From positions 88,294,285 through 88,358,284 of the forward strand of contig NC_054535.1 of NCBI RefSeq assembly GCF_017654505.1: a stretch of DNA of 64,000 nt, written 5' to 3'. This document shows, piece after piece, positions 1-43,064 of this stretch. Position 1 is the first letter of the stretch. Each line of letters opens with the position of its first letter. Under the pieces are notes generated by a model. It had not been told where the DNA came from, did no database searches, and saw only the letters and a program-made list of their open reading frames with translations. The position numbers were made by a program, and so were the translations under genes. This DNA comes from Polyodon spathula. Lineage: Eukaryota > Chordata > Actinopteri > Acipenseriformes > Polyodontidae.

Positions 1-1
1 T

Positions 2-60
<59 letters not shown>

Positions 61-71
61 GAATATATGTG

Positions 72-145
<74 letters not shown>

Positions 146-818
146 AAGGTTTTCAGTGGACAGCCTCATGATTAGTGATGCTGGTTATTTTTTAATAAAA
201 CTGTCATGTCGACAAGGATTATGAGTTGCAATGTCTTTTAATAAGTTTGGTCTAATTAAATTGATGGTTACTGCTCAAGAATTTGGTGCGCTGTTTAAAT
301 AATTAAGTTTTTTCCACACAAACAAAGGGCTGGGGAAGGGGGCGGGATCAAGAAAGCTTAATGACTAAACACAAATCCTATCTGTGGATTTCGTGCTCCA
401 TACTCATTTAATCCAGGGAGAGTCTCTTATTTCATCTTTTACCTGCGTAAGATTAAGTGAGTTTGCCTCCTTAACCAATTCCTTGGAATGGTAACCCAAG
501 ATGAAGGCAATCTGCTGCCCTCCACCCCCACACATAAATAGGTAAATTGATCAAACAAGCAGTTTTTTTTTAAAACCATCAAGACTTTTGAGGCCGCCCC
601 TTTCAACGTCTTATTTACTAAATGTCTTCCTTTTTGTAAAGAATTCGGTATATTCCAGTTATTGCGACTATGTGGAATTGAAGTATAGTGGGCTTGACTG
701 GGCCCCTTTAACCGTTTCAACACTGCAGACTAAAAGGATGAACTCCACTCAATGTCTTCAAGCTGTCACAAGTACTTGGCTTGTAAATGCTAATATTAAT
801 CTGTTTTTATCCCTATAG
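1..818 (+). other. ptch1: ptch1 intron 11, 3' part
   Basis: Noncoding sequence left of the first recognisable ptch1 exon. It ends in a normal acceptor (ctgtttttatccctatag) at 818. Apart from the TA microsatellite at its left edge I see no gene or classifiable repeat. The intron begins outside the window. Confidence 0.85.
4..142. repeat. (TA)n microsatellite, interrupted
   Basis: Two long TA runs (4-57 and about 79-142) are separated by a short TG-containing interruption. The tract is self-complementary and prone to length error in assembly. Confidence 0.97.
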
Positions 819-33252
<32,434 letters not shown>

Positions 33253-33253
33253 G

Positions 33254-33988
33254 GTGAGCTTCCGTGGACTGAAAAAACGTACTGGGTCCCAGATGGTTTT
33301 GAAATTTTGCACCAGAGGTTGACAGCATGGTCACCAAACAATTTAATATAGTAAGTGCCATGTGGTTTTATCTCAAAAGCCAGTGTATGTCACGTTAATT
33401 GAAAATGAAGGGGGGTTGGGGGATGTTTGATTTTTCTGTTGTATGTGAGGTGCTGTGATCTCGGGGAGTAACCCTAATATTAACAGAGCATAGGTTTTAG
33501 GTTTTTTGATGACATGCTTTAGCAACTTCAGACACACTGCCCTGTGGTCATTCTGTCAGAGCTGTTTGAACACCTGAGTTTGACTCCACTGGTCTGCAGT
33601 GTCATGTGACGCGAGTCCTGCCTCCTGTAGCCCAGTCATACTCATTCAAAATCAGCTGTGGAGCTACACTTTTTGCACACACACATGGTGGTGTCACCTT
33701 GGTCAACAACGTCTCAATGCAGTGACCACAGAATTCCACCCTTTTCTCAATGTCACATGGTTACACTAGCTTGTATACCACGCACAGCCTGGTGGTGCCA
33801 CGTGCACATAACTGCAGTCATTTACATAGAAGACATTCCCCAACTTTATATTTCTTATTTTAAACTGTGTGTGGGAGTGCAATTATTCTATCTTTGACCG
33901 TCTTCAAATTGATATAGTTGTATTTGTAATGAGTGTGCTTTAGTTCTGTGCTGTTCTGAACCATTTCTTTCTTTGTGTTTTCTTTTAG
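33254..33988 (+). other. ptch1: ptch1 intron 23, within the 3'UTR
   Basis: 735 bp from gtgagc to tgtgttttcttttag. The stop codon lies one base before this junction, too close to trigger nonsense-mediated decay under the usual distance rule. The human gene also has a noncoding last exon, so the arrangement is ancestral. Confidence 0.8.
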
Positions 33989-34146
33989 TGGTTACATTTT
34001 GAAGCACAAAAGGCCAAAGATAGGACATCCTTCTGTTCTGAACCTTGAAGAGAACTGCTTGAAGTTAAGTAAATGCAAGGACATGCTGCATCAGGAAGAC
34101 AGTTCACTGTTACTGTACCCTAGTGTAATATATTGTTTAATATTTC

Positions 34147-34152
34147 AATAAA
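34147..34152 (+). terminator. ptch1: Possible proximal polyadenylation signal
   Basis: AATAAA 160 nt into exon 24. If used it gives a very short 3'UTR. Confidence 0.4.
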
Positions 34153-36149
34153 TATTTAAAAGATGTACACATGTCTATAATACAAAGGTACAATGTAAAG
34201 TAGTATCATTTAGGAGCTGTAAAACCCCTATCAATAGACTGGGGACACTGTTCTGTGTGATCTGTACATTGATCTGTGTATCTGTGCACCAAATAAGCTT
34301 AATCTAGACATTACATTTCAGCATACATTGTTGCTGCTTAAATATTGTATAATTTACTTGTATAATTCTATGCAAATATTGTTTATAGGAATTCATGTGT
34401 GTGTATGTGTGATTGTGTATAAAGGTACACATTTTGTTTTAAATATGTTAATTTGCATATCACTGCCCTGTGGTAGTATGCAATGTTATATTTAACTTTC
34501 AGACACGCTATGCGTGATATTTAAAATGAGCAGATATGAAGAATAAGCACGTTAATCTTTGAGACTGTGTGGCTGTAGCTCTTGCTGGTTTTTTTTCCCT
34601 TTCGTTTCTTTTTTGCTCTGATGCTGTACCCTTTTATATCGATGTTATTTTACTGTATGACAGCCCTTAGTGCGCTCACACTCAAATTAAAACTGCCAAA
34701 TGTTAACCTTTCTGAAATGTGAAGATATCTTTGAGCTTGCTCATTCCTTTTGTCAGATGTACAACTTTGGTTTCATGACTAATCACACAAACTCATACTT
34801 TTCCAAAATCCATTTTAGTGTTAGTTGCAACCAATTCAGTTAAAATTTGGCACTTGATTGCAGTAAATAATGTTGTACTATGGCAAAAAAAAAAAATGGT
34901 TAGACTTCTTTTTTTTTTTTCTCTGTTTCAAATAAGCTACTCTGACAAGTGCATTAAGGGTTAAGCAGTGCGTGGCTTTCTTAGACCAGCACATTATCTG
35001 ATACACATACTTTAAGGGACAACACTGGGCCTCAATTTAGCTCAAACAGTGGATTGACCTAAAATCATTAAAATCCACAACCACATTGTATGACACTAAT
35101 TTGAAGCTGAACTCAACTGTCAAATGTACAAGTGATTGTGTCAGAGGTCGGAATGGCTTCCTGCCGCTGCTAAGTTGTTGTCTGTCTGTCACTAATTCAC
35201 TAATGTCAGCATTTCTCCTCCCAAGTTTGACATTGTTGTTTTAATTTTCTATCAAACATAGCTGTATGTGTTGTTGTTTTTCTTTTTTGTTCTTTCCTCT
35301 TGTACTGTCTGCTGGTTCTACACAGTGTAGTCGTTTTCTCCTGAAGTCACATTGGCCAAAGGAGAGCTCAGTGGCTGGCAACTATTATGTTTTTTATTGT
35401 TCATTTAAAAAAAAAAAAAAAAAAAAACTATGTTTTGTATTTTTTGTGATATTTATATTTTTGTATCATAAGAATTATTTTTTGTTTTTGTTGTTTTTTT
35501 TTTTTTCTTTAAGTATTGGTCATATGCCAGTTTATAACAAAAATGCAGGGATTTTTTTACTTCTGTTGAAAAAACACTATTACAGTTATGTTTTTACTTT
35601 GTAATGGAATTTTATCTGTATAAAGTGCTTACTAATGTTAAATAGGAAAGAGAGTATATAACATTTACATTAAGGACTCAATGTAGCTATTAGAGTGAGG
35701 TGTAAAAGAAAAAAATATTCAAACTGGGTCTTACCGGCTGCCATTTTTATTGGCAGGGGTGGGTTTGTGTCATTTCAGTTACAAAGATAAATTTATGCCA
35801 TATAATTTATTTATATGAATTTATTTTTGTAGTGTACATAGTAGTTGTCAAGTCTTTGGACAGAAGTATATTTTTAAAGAGTTTATATGTATTGATACCA
35901 TTATGTTGGAACATAACAGAAATAGATAAAGTGCACACTTTCATTGTTAACTTGCTCTCAGACAAAAGTGGTTCTTAACAGTATTAAAAGAGAGTGCATT
36001 TTCATAAAGATGCCAGTTCTTTTTTGGGTTTATAAAAGTAGCCATGAAAGTGGAAATTGTACAAGCTCTCTAAATAATAATGTTCAAACACTGATAGAAT
36101 TCTAACATAAAAAATATTATAACTTATTTGTGTCTTTGTTCATAACTCA

Positions 36150-36155
36150 AATAAA
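36150..36155 (+). terminator. ptch1: Likely main ptch1 polyadenylation signal
   Basis: AATAAA, with TG/T-rich sequence (tgctgtgcaatgttgtttgtg) about 30-50 nt downstream as expected for a cleavage site near 36175. Confidence 0.6.
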
Positions 36156-36582
36156 AATGAAACTTAAAGGAAATATGTAGACTGCTGTGCAATGTTGTTT
36201 GTGCATATGGATTTTTTTTGTTTGTTTGGTCACCTTGACTTGAATTGATAATGTTTTTTTTTTTTTTTTTTTTTTTTCAATGCTGCTCATTTCTCAGCAT
36301 TCAGGGACACTGACAGACACAGAAATGCATAGATTGTATTATCCAGTGCAATGCCTGATGGAAGTTTCTCAACACATCTACAGGGCAGTACAGTGTTACA
36401 ATGCAAGATTCATATTTAAATAGTGTACAGTTTAAAGTCAGTGCAAATAATACTACTAAAATACAATATGAACTAGGATGCAACAAATAAGGGTTACAAG
36501 AAGGTGTATGACATAATACTAGTGCAAGGTTAGTGCATTAGCTGAAGATCCACAAAGTCCAGTGCGTAGTAGGAAGGCTAGA

Positions 36583-36912
36583 TTAAGAGATCCACAAGTG
36601 CAGTCTAAACAGGTCGGTCTTGAGGCGGCAGGCGGCAGTGAGACATGGAGCAGTCCTGCGGCTCTCTGGTAGCTGGTTCCACCACAGCGGGGCTAGGAAA
36701 GAGAAGGAGCGGTCACAGGAGGATGGAGTGAAGGAGAGGGTGCAGAGAGATATGAGGGATTGGAGGTAGGAGGGGGTAGTGTGGTGAAGAAAGCGGTAGG
36801 CAAGAACAAGGGTCTTGAATTGAGTGAGAGCAGGGATAGGTAGCCAGTGGAGAGTGTGAAGCAGAGGGGTAGCACCAGAGGGATAGAGTGTACCAAGGTT
36901 GGGAGAATTCAA
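36583..36912 (-). pseudogene. L2-like ORF C-terminal fragment
   Basis: 109-codon open frame with GATPLLHTLHWLPIPALTQF and SFSFLAPLWWNQLPESRRTA, the conserved C-terminus of L2-type ORF2. It has a natural stop. Confidence 0.8.
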
Positions 36913-37343
36913 GACAAGCAGCAGAATTTTGAGAGCTGAAGGGAGTGGATAGCCGAATTATGGAGACCAGCAAGGAGAGAGTTACAGTAGTAGCAGAGTA
37001 CAAGAGTTTGGACCAGAAGTTGGGAGGAATAAGTAGTGAGAGGACTGATTTAGTAAGTGTTGCTAAGAGAGAAGCAGCAAGTGCATGACAGGGAGTGTTG
37101 AGAGGAGAGCGAGGGATCAAGAATAACACCTAGGTTTTTAGCAGGAGATGGAGAGAGTGATAGTCAAGGGATATTGAGATGGAGAGGTCAAATGTAGAGA
37201 GGTTGTTTGAGGTGGTAAGAATGCATCCAAGTTGAGATTGCTGAGAGGCATCCTCAGATGAGAGTCAAAGGAGGGAAAGGAGAGGAAGATCTGGGCATCA
37301 ACAGCATTAAGGTGGTAGGAAAAGCCAAAAGAGATGAGAGTAC

Positions 37344-37760
37344 CTAGTGAGCATATGTAGAGTAAGAAGACGAGGGGTCCCAGGACAGATCCTTCAGGTA
37401 TAGCTGTAGAGAGGGGATGAAGAGGAGAGAGCCACGCCAGGAAACCTGGAAGGAACAGTTAGAGAGATGGGCGGAAAACCAGGTAAGAATAGTGCCTGAG
37501 ATCCCCAGGTCACAGAGAGAAAAGGAGAATAGCATGATTGACAGTGTCAAAGGCAGCGGAGAGGTCAGGAAGAATTGGAATGGAGGAGAGGGAGGCAGCC
37601 CGAGGAGAGAGGTTTCCGTGGACTGTGTAGGACGGAACCCTGATTGAAGGGGGTCTAATAGAGAGTGCTCGGTGAGGAAGGATGACATCTTTCTCAGAGT
37701 TTTAGAGAGGAATGGGAGGAGGGAGACAGGGCAATAGTTATGGGTGGAGGAAGAGTCAAG
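37344..37760 (-). pseudogene. L2-like RT N-terminal fragment
   Basis: Reads YCPVSLLPFLSKTLRKMSSF then LLDPLQSGFRPTQSTETSL, the first RT blocks of L2-group LINEs. Downstream blocks are frameshifted. Confidence 0.75.
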
Positions 37761-37790
37761 AGCATCATGTGACTACCCAAAACTTTGGAG

Positions 37791-37940
37791 AGGAGTGGTG
37801 TTGTTTTTAATGAACTAGGTTTGTTAGATCAACAAGATCAACGTACAACCACTTATCAGTAGCCACGTGTTGCATAGCAGTCCATCCATCTGTCCATCCT
37901 ACTTTACTAGATCATATCACACAAGTTAAGTCAAGTTAAG
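37791..37940. other. Spacer between the L2-like LINE and the DIRS-like element
   Basis: Short AT-rich sequence, no feature recognised. Confidence 0.7.
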
Positions 37941-38057
37941 TAGGTTGTAGTGGTTCCCTTTTAAGTATGAAATGTAACCATTACCTAATGGGTGTTTACC
38001 TCCTAAAGACCCCGAAACCTGATATATTAAAGCTGCTCCACCGAGCCTGTGACGCAG

Positions 38058-38695
38058 TGTCACAGAGACGGCCGAAGTGGGCGGCGTCAGAACCAGGAAA
38101 GGTAATGCAATACACAAAACACAGGACGGATGAAATGAAATGATGAAGACGCCTGTTGGCGCCGGTTTAATACAAAATAAAAGGTTTAACAAACACGAAA
38201 AACACAGGACACGGCACTCTACGCCAAAATAAATAGACAAACGAAAACAGACTAAACTTAACACAACGGTGCACGGACAGACACTGACAAACACGGTGAG
38301 CAGATACTTTGTTGTTATTTTTATTATTACTACTTTACTTATTTCCTCCGTCTCCAATCCCGTTCTCCGCTCACCGAACACCCAACCCCCAGTATGTGAC
38401 AACGTGCATCTATATATACTATTGTGCTGGGATTCAATTACCAATTAATTATTCACTTGAATCCCAGCACGTGAATTAATAAAGTGCAATTCCTCGTGCT
38501 CACATATTACTACATTTTACTTGCACGTGAAGTGCTGTGCAATCCTCGTGCCTAAATACACATATACATTTTTTAAACACTCGTGTTACACAGACCCGTT
38601 TATATCCCGTGTACCAATGTCTATACACCAACATTTAAACACACCACACGCAACACATAACAGATAATATACACAGGGGCGGGCACTTTGTTACA
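38058..38695 (-). mobile_element. Solo LTR nested in the DIRS-like left terminal repeat
   Basis: 638 bp, TGTCAC...GTTACA, with perfect 5-bp duplications CGCAG at 38053-38057 and 38696-38700. Removing it restores the left inverted repeat's match to the right one, which proves the insertion. On the minus strand it has a perfect 14-bp hairpin (38470-38457 with 38437-38424), a TATATATA box (38418-38411) and polyadenylation-type signals. It is similar in layout to the intron 15 LTR. Confidence 0.85.
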
Positions 38696-38760
38696 CGCAG
38701 TCATGCCACCCCCCCCCGAGGGCATGGCATGAGGACTGCACGTACAGATGCCATTTTTCC

Positions 38761-39120
38761 TTTCAGAGAACTGAACCTGACGGGAGAGCCTATACAGATG
38801 AGTACTTGTTGCCTTTATCTGCTATATTACTTGCTAATTTTTGTGTATTATCACCATGGACACATCCAGCCTCAACTGATGTGTTGTGTAGAATGGCAGG
38901 GGGCCACAGGGGCAATAGGGGCAACCCCCCTTGGCAATATCTCCACATCAATGTTTTGGAGCTGCAGGCAGTTAATCTGGCCTTGCAGAATTTTTTTCAG
39001 GAGGTTCAAGGAAGACATGTGATTGTCCGTATATAATTATATATAATTATATATATTGTCCTATATAAACCACCAGGACAGCCTCAGATCTCCCAGTCTC
39101 CATTGCATGGCCTGCAAGCT
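38761..39120 (+). pseudogene. DIRS-type RNase H fragment
   Basis: One frame reads YLHINVLELQAVNLALQNFF and VQGRHVIVRI (38938-39035). A second frame after an AT-rich interruption reads INHQDSLRSPSLHC and KLLLWA (39067-39135). This order (HINVLELxAV, GRHVxVR, INxQxxxRS, LxxW) is the RNase H region of DIRS retroelements. Reverse transcriptase and tyrosine recombinase are absent. Confidence 0.7.
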
Positions 39121-39387
39121 TTTGCTCTGGGCAAAACGTTAGATTATTATCATAACCCTGAAATAGAAATGTAGCCATTAACCTCCAAGGTTGCTCAATC
39201 CATGATTGCAGCAGGCTTGAAGGACATGAGTGTGTGCAGTCCATTTATGCCTTCTGGGGTGGGCATGACTGCATCAGAGACATGGTGGAGCAGCTTTGAT
39301 ATATCTATTCACACTTTAGGAGGTAAGCACTCATTAGATAATGGTTACATTTCTATTTCAGGGAACCAGGGTTATGATAACAACCTA

Positions 39388-41893
39388 ATGTCAATGCAAC
39401 AGGTAAACTTGCTCTAATACAAAAATAAGACATTTAACTATTAACCTCCTAGCTCAACAGAATACTAGGCTAATTATGCTTTTTTGACTTCCTCATAATA
39501 TTAGTGGAATTGAAGATCCAGTATGACTAAACCTTTGTGCAGTTGCTGAGATAGGTACACTATTGCTTCTTATTGATTTTCAAGGAGATCTGTTAAAAAG
39601 AAGTGCAGATACCAGACTTTATTTTAGTAATGATTGGTTTAAATTAGGTATTTTGGCAGTCTCCAGAGCCTTCCCTAATGTTATTTTTTAGATTTCTTTT
39701 TGTGGGAAAAAAATCTGCAGGGTTTGAATAGTCTTAACATTTTTAACTTATGCCTTGATTTCTGCCCAGGGATTTGGCCTCAAGCACTGACGTCCTGACT
39801 CCTGTCAAATCAAATTTTGTGAGGTGTAAATACAGTTAATGGCACTTTAGTTACGCAATATGTAGTGCATTATGCAGTTTTAACAGTGTTATACTGAATT
39901 CCTTATCACTAAATGTTGCTTAGGAAATGCTCAAACTCCTCTAATTGAAGTTCTGCTCCACAAGATGTAAAGTGAACAGGAGAGACCATTAATGCTTTAA
40001 ACCAGGTTCATGCCCGTCTCTAAATTATTTTAGATGGTATATTTTTGAAACTACAGATTGAATTACCAGAGATTATGATCAACAATCAGTGTCATTCAGA
40101 TGCCAAAACAGTTTCAGCACTGGTTCTGTTTGTGAAGTCACTTAACCTGGCATTACTTCTAGTTAGTTTTGAAATATTAACAGGTATTATTTGTGTTTTA
40201 AAAAGAACAAAACCTTGATCCATGGCCTATTCAGTTAGTCTGAATCTTAAGCATTTTTACACAACTTTTTATAATGACTGATGAATTGCGACTGTCAATT
40301 TGACAGGATTTTAAATGAACGATGTCTAAAACATGCCTGCCTGTAAAACTCTGTAAGTGTACATAACCACTGAGAGAATGATTACTCTGTTGACATGAAC
40401 TTAATGGATTATATTTCTACTGCCAACGACTGCAAGATTTATTGATATTTTATTAGAATTCAAAAAAAGATCTGCAAGAAACATTAGACAGAAATGTTTT
40501 ACAGTCTGTTTTCAAAACCTTCAGGAATGATAGATATTAAACTTTTGAATTATATACCTTAAAAACACTTAATACAAAGTGTAATGCACACATTTTAAGC
40601 AAAGTGACTTAAAATGCTTTAGAATTTTAAAAGCTGCTTTAGACAACAATTGTGCCTTATTTGTTACATGGGTGAGTGGAACAGTCAGTTACGGTTAGGT
40701 CTAGCTGAGTATACTATATGTACTTGGTGAAAACAAAGTCCTTCCCACTGCCTCACAACTGTTATTTTACAAGAAATTGAGAACAATTGCTGTAGAATAC
40801 ATACAGTGATCCAAAGTTCTATTTCCATATGAGATAGTGTCTGTAGTAGTATATTGGAATAAATCATGGGCAAGGCATATTGCTAGCAGGCACAGGTTTT
40901 CAAAGGTCTTTATAAGCAAGGCTATGAAAACCAACATCTCTAACCATGTTCTTTGGTGTATTTTTAAACTGTAAAAGTATGGTAGCACCCCTTTATCCAA
41001 GCAACCCTGTTGCGTTATTCAGCAGGTTTGAAAATGGAAGCACTGATGTCAAGCTTTTTCATTACAAACACTTTCATAGTGAAAAAGCTTGACACACACA
41101 TTATGATGTTACAAAAATTACAATTTTTAAACATTTGAAGTGACGCAGCCATATCCTTACAGCATAATATGTGGCTTCCAGCAATACAAGACAACATACA
41201 GCCTGTTAATTATGCCACAGAAATTAAATTCTTATAAGAAAATACTGAATAGAGACTGGAAGTGGTAACACTTAATTTAATAAGATAACACCCCTATTTG
41301 TTTTAATTCTAAAATAATTCCCAAGCACATTTATTCCTTTTCACAGACATAGTGCAAGACACACATGTATCCAAGTGTAAGAAAAACATGTTTAACTTTT
41401 TCACACTTTTGAAATCTTAATAAAACCTTTCTCTTACTAATACTTTGTAGTTTAAATGGCATATGTTGTCAAACATGACTCCATTTTATTTGTTCACCAG
41501 ACAGCCTAAGACCAGTGGTGAATATTATACTGGTTTTGTCACATCTCTGTAAGGCTTAACATTTTTTTTTTTTATTTGAGTGGAATTTCTAAAATACAGT
41601 TACAAAAAAAAGCAGTTGAGTGACAAAATGTATTTAGCACTCATTCGGTACTACCTCCCTGCTATGAAAAAAAAATACCTCAATTTAACCCATGTGTACA
41701 ACAGACTAACTGATTAATGTTTGCATGTGTGTGCTGTGATAGAGGTGACCTATTTAAGTATCAGTTTGCTTCTATTTAGAGGCCAGTTTTTTTTTCATCT
41801 TTTGTTTAGACTGTGTGGGAGCCCCATGAGTACATTGTTACATTTCTTTTGTTTAATCCTTTTTGTTTTATATAATATGACGGAGTCCCGTTC

Positions 41894-41933
<40 letters not shown>

Positions 41934-42920
41934 GCCCTGGGTGGTTGACTTCAGCAAACAAACGTCCTTGATGTGCGTGCTGCTTGAGACTGGATCATCT
42001 TGGATCATCCACATTTTCTGGCATCTCACAGGTTTGGAGAACAGAGAAGTATTTTGTAGCCCGTCCCCTAGACAGCTCTGTAAAAAGGGACAGTTGCAGT
42101 TATATGAAGTTCAAATTGTTTTTGAGAAATTAATGAAAAATGAACATTAACCATTGATCAAATGTAAACCTCACGATTTAGTATCCTGCTAAAAAAAAAT
42201 TAAAAACACCAATTATAATGTATGTTCTTGGTTAAAACATATTAAATGAAAATAAAACAATTTCAACAGCCTATTTACCCTACGGGCTCAATAAATCATT
42301 TTTAAACAATTCTCAAACTGAGACTAATGAACCCTATGGTTCAGCAGTCCAAGAAAAAAAAAAGTTTGAACCACTAATGGTGCATGAAAATTAAACAGCT
42401 GAGATCAGACCATGAGCAAAAACAATGAACTGTGGGAATAAGGGAAAGGTGTTTTTTGTGTGTTTTTATTGTTTCACTTCAGACACTAAAGTCCAGCTGT
42501 TTGGCAACAATAGGTGCACAAGACCCTGAGGACAATTATGATGACTTGTTATTAGCTAGAAGTGAAACAAAGGTGGAAGCTCTCAATTATTTTGGAATAG
42601 CTATGGACAATGTTTTATGCATTTAAAATACCAAGAAAAGAAAATAATCATATTTTAGCATAAAATAAACTTAGTGTAACAGCTGTCATTTTTAAAACTT
42701 TCTTGTCAAATATAGTACCATATTTCACAGCATGAATCATAAGGGTGGATCTACAATTACAGACAAGGTTAACAAATATTGTACAGGACATGCCTGTCTC
42801 TAGTGTATTTCTGTCTGAAAATAAACATAAAAAACACCAGGGATGGTCATATTTTAACCATTTAAATGACAGTAGTGTTTTGATCCACCACTAATATCCC
42901 CCAGTGTTGCTGAACTTTGA
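39388..42920. other. Intergenic, no gene found
   Basis: AT-rich sequence with only short chance frames. Contains a (GT)n tract (41896-41932) followed by TGGGTGGTT (41938-41946), one base from the GLI consensus. No splice-flanked coding segment recognised. Confidence 0.8.
41896..41932. repeat. (TG)18 microsatellite
   Basis: Uninterrupted TG run. Confidence 0.96.
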
Positions 42921-42925
42921 TCTAA

Positions 42926-43059
42926 GCCGTGTTCACACTGGGTGTGTTTAGAGGGTTTGGTCCACACTCGGTACATTTGGTGGAGAGTGTGAACAACAAA
43001 GTCCGCATGGAAAACGAACCAAGCTGAGTCACTTTGAAACGGACCCACTGTGAATGCAG
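42926..43059. mobile_element. MITE-like short inverted-repeat element
   Basis: 134 bp with imperfect terminal inverted repeats (GTGTTCACACTGGGT left, ACCCACTGTGAATGC right) and a 5-bp duplication TCTAA at 42921-42925 and 43060-43064. The inner GTGTGAACAAC and GGTTTGGTCC motifs are typical of fish DNA-transposon MITEs. Superfamily not assigned. Confidence 0.65.
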
Positions 43060-43064
43060 TCTAA

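Larger units (their letters stand above)
33989..36175 (+). other. ptch1: ptch1 exon 24, 3'UTR
   Basis: AT-rich untranslated exon of about 2.2 kb with many ATTTA pentamers and one exact Pumilio-type TGTACATA (35833-35840). AATAAA signals lie at 34147-34152 and 36150-36155. The last fits the end of the complex UTR sequence just before a LINE insertion. The exact cleavage site is inferred. Confidence 0.75.
36254..37790 (-). mobile_element. L2/CR1-type LINE, 5'-truncated, antisense
   Basis: Minus-strand element ending in A24 (T24 at 36254-36277). It contains NYCPVSLLPFLSKTLRKM, LLDPLQSGFRPTQSTETSL and VLGPL-type RT blocks, then the C-terminal block HTLHWLPIPALTQFKTLVLA, LAPLWWNQLPES and CRLKTDLFRLHLW. 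These are the signature ends of L2-group proteins. The YADD region reads approximately NAVDAQ, so the catalytic box is lost, and frames are broken. It starts about 80 nt past the ptch1 polyadenylation site. Confidence 0.82.
37941..39387 (+). mobile_element. DIRS-like tyrosine-recombinase retroelement remnant with inverted terminal repeats
   Basis: Long inverted repeats bound the unit. The left arm (37941-38057, resuming 38701-38750) is complementary to the right arm (about 39220-39387), including the shared segments GTTCCCT, AATGTAACCATTA, TTACCTCCTAAAG and AAGCTGCTCCACC. Between them is a plus-strand RNase H fragment typical of DIRS elements. A third copy of the arm's outer end (39131-39180) is placed where DIRS elements carry an internal complementary region. 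Most of the coding interior is deleted. The left arm is split by a solo LTR. Confidence 0.6.

Noticed and set aside
37926..38444. 172-codon minus-strand open frame
   Set aside because: It spans the inverted repeat and the nested solo LTR, both noncoding, and has no protein-like motif.
42482..42626. TKVQLFGNN-like reading after a possible acceptor, reminiscent of Tc1 transposase
   Set aside because: Only about nine residues match and the rest of the frame does not follow Tc1 proteins; treated as chance.
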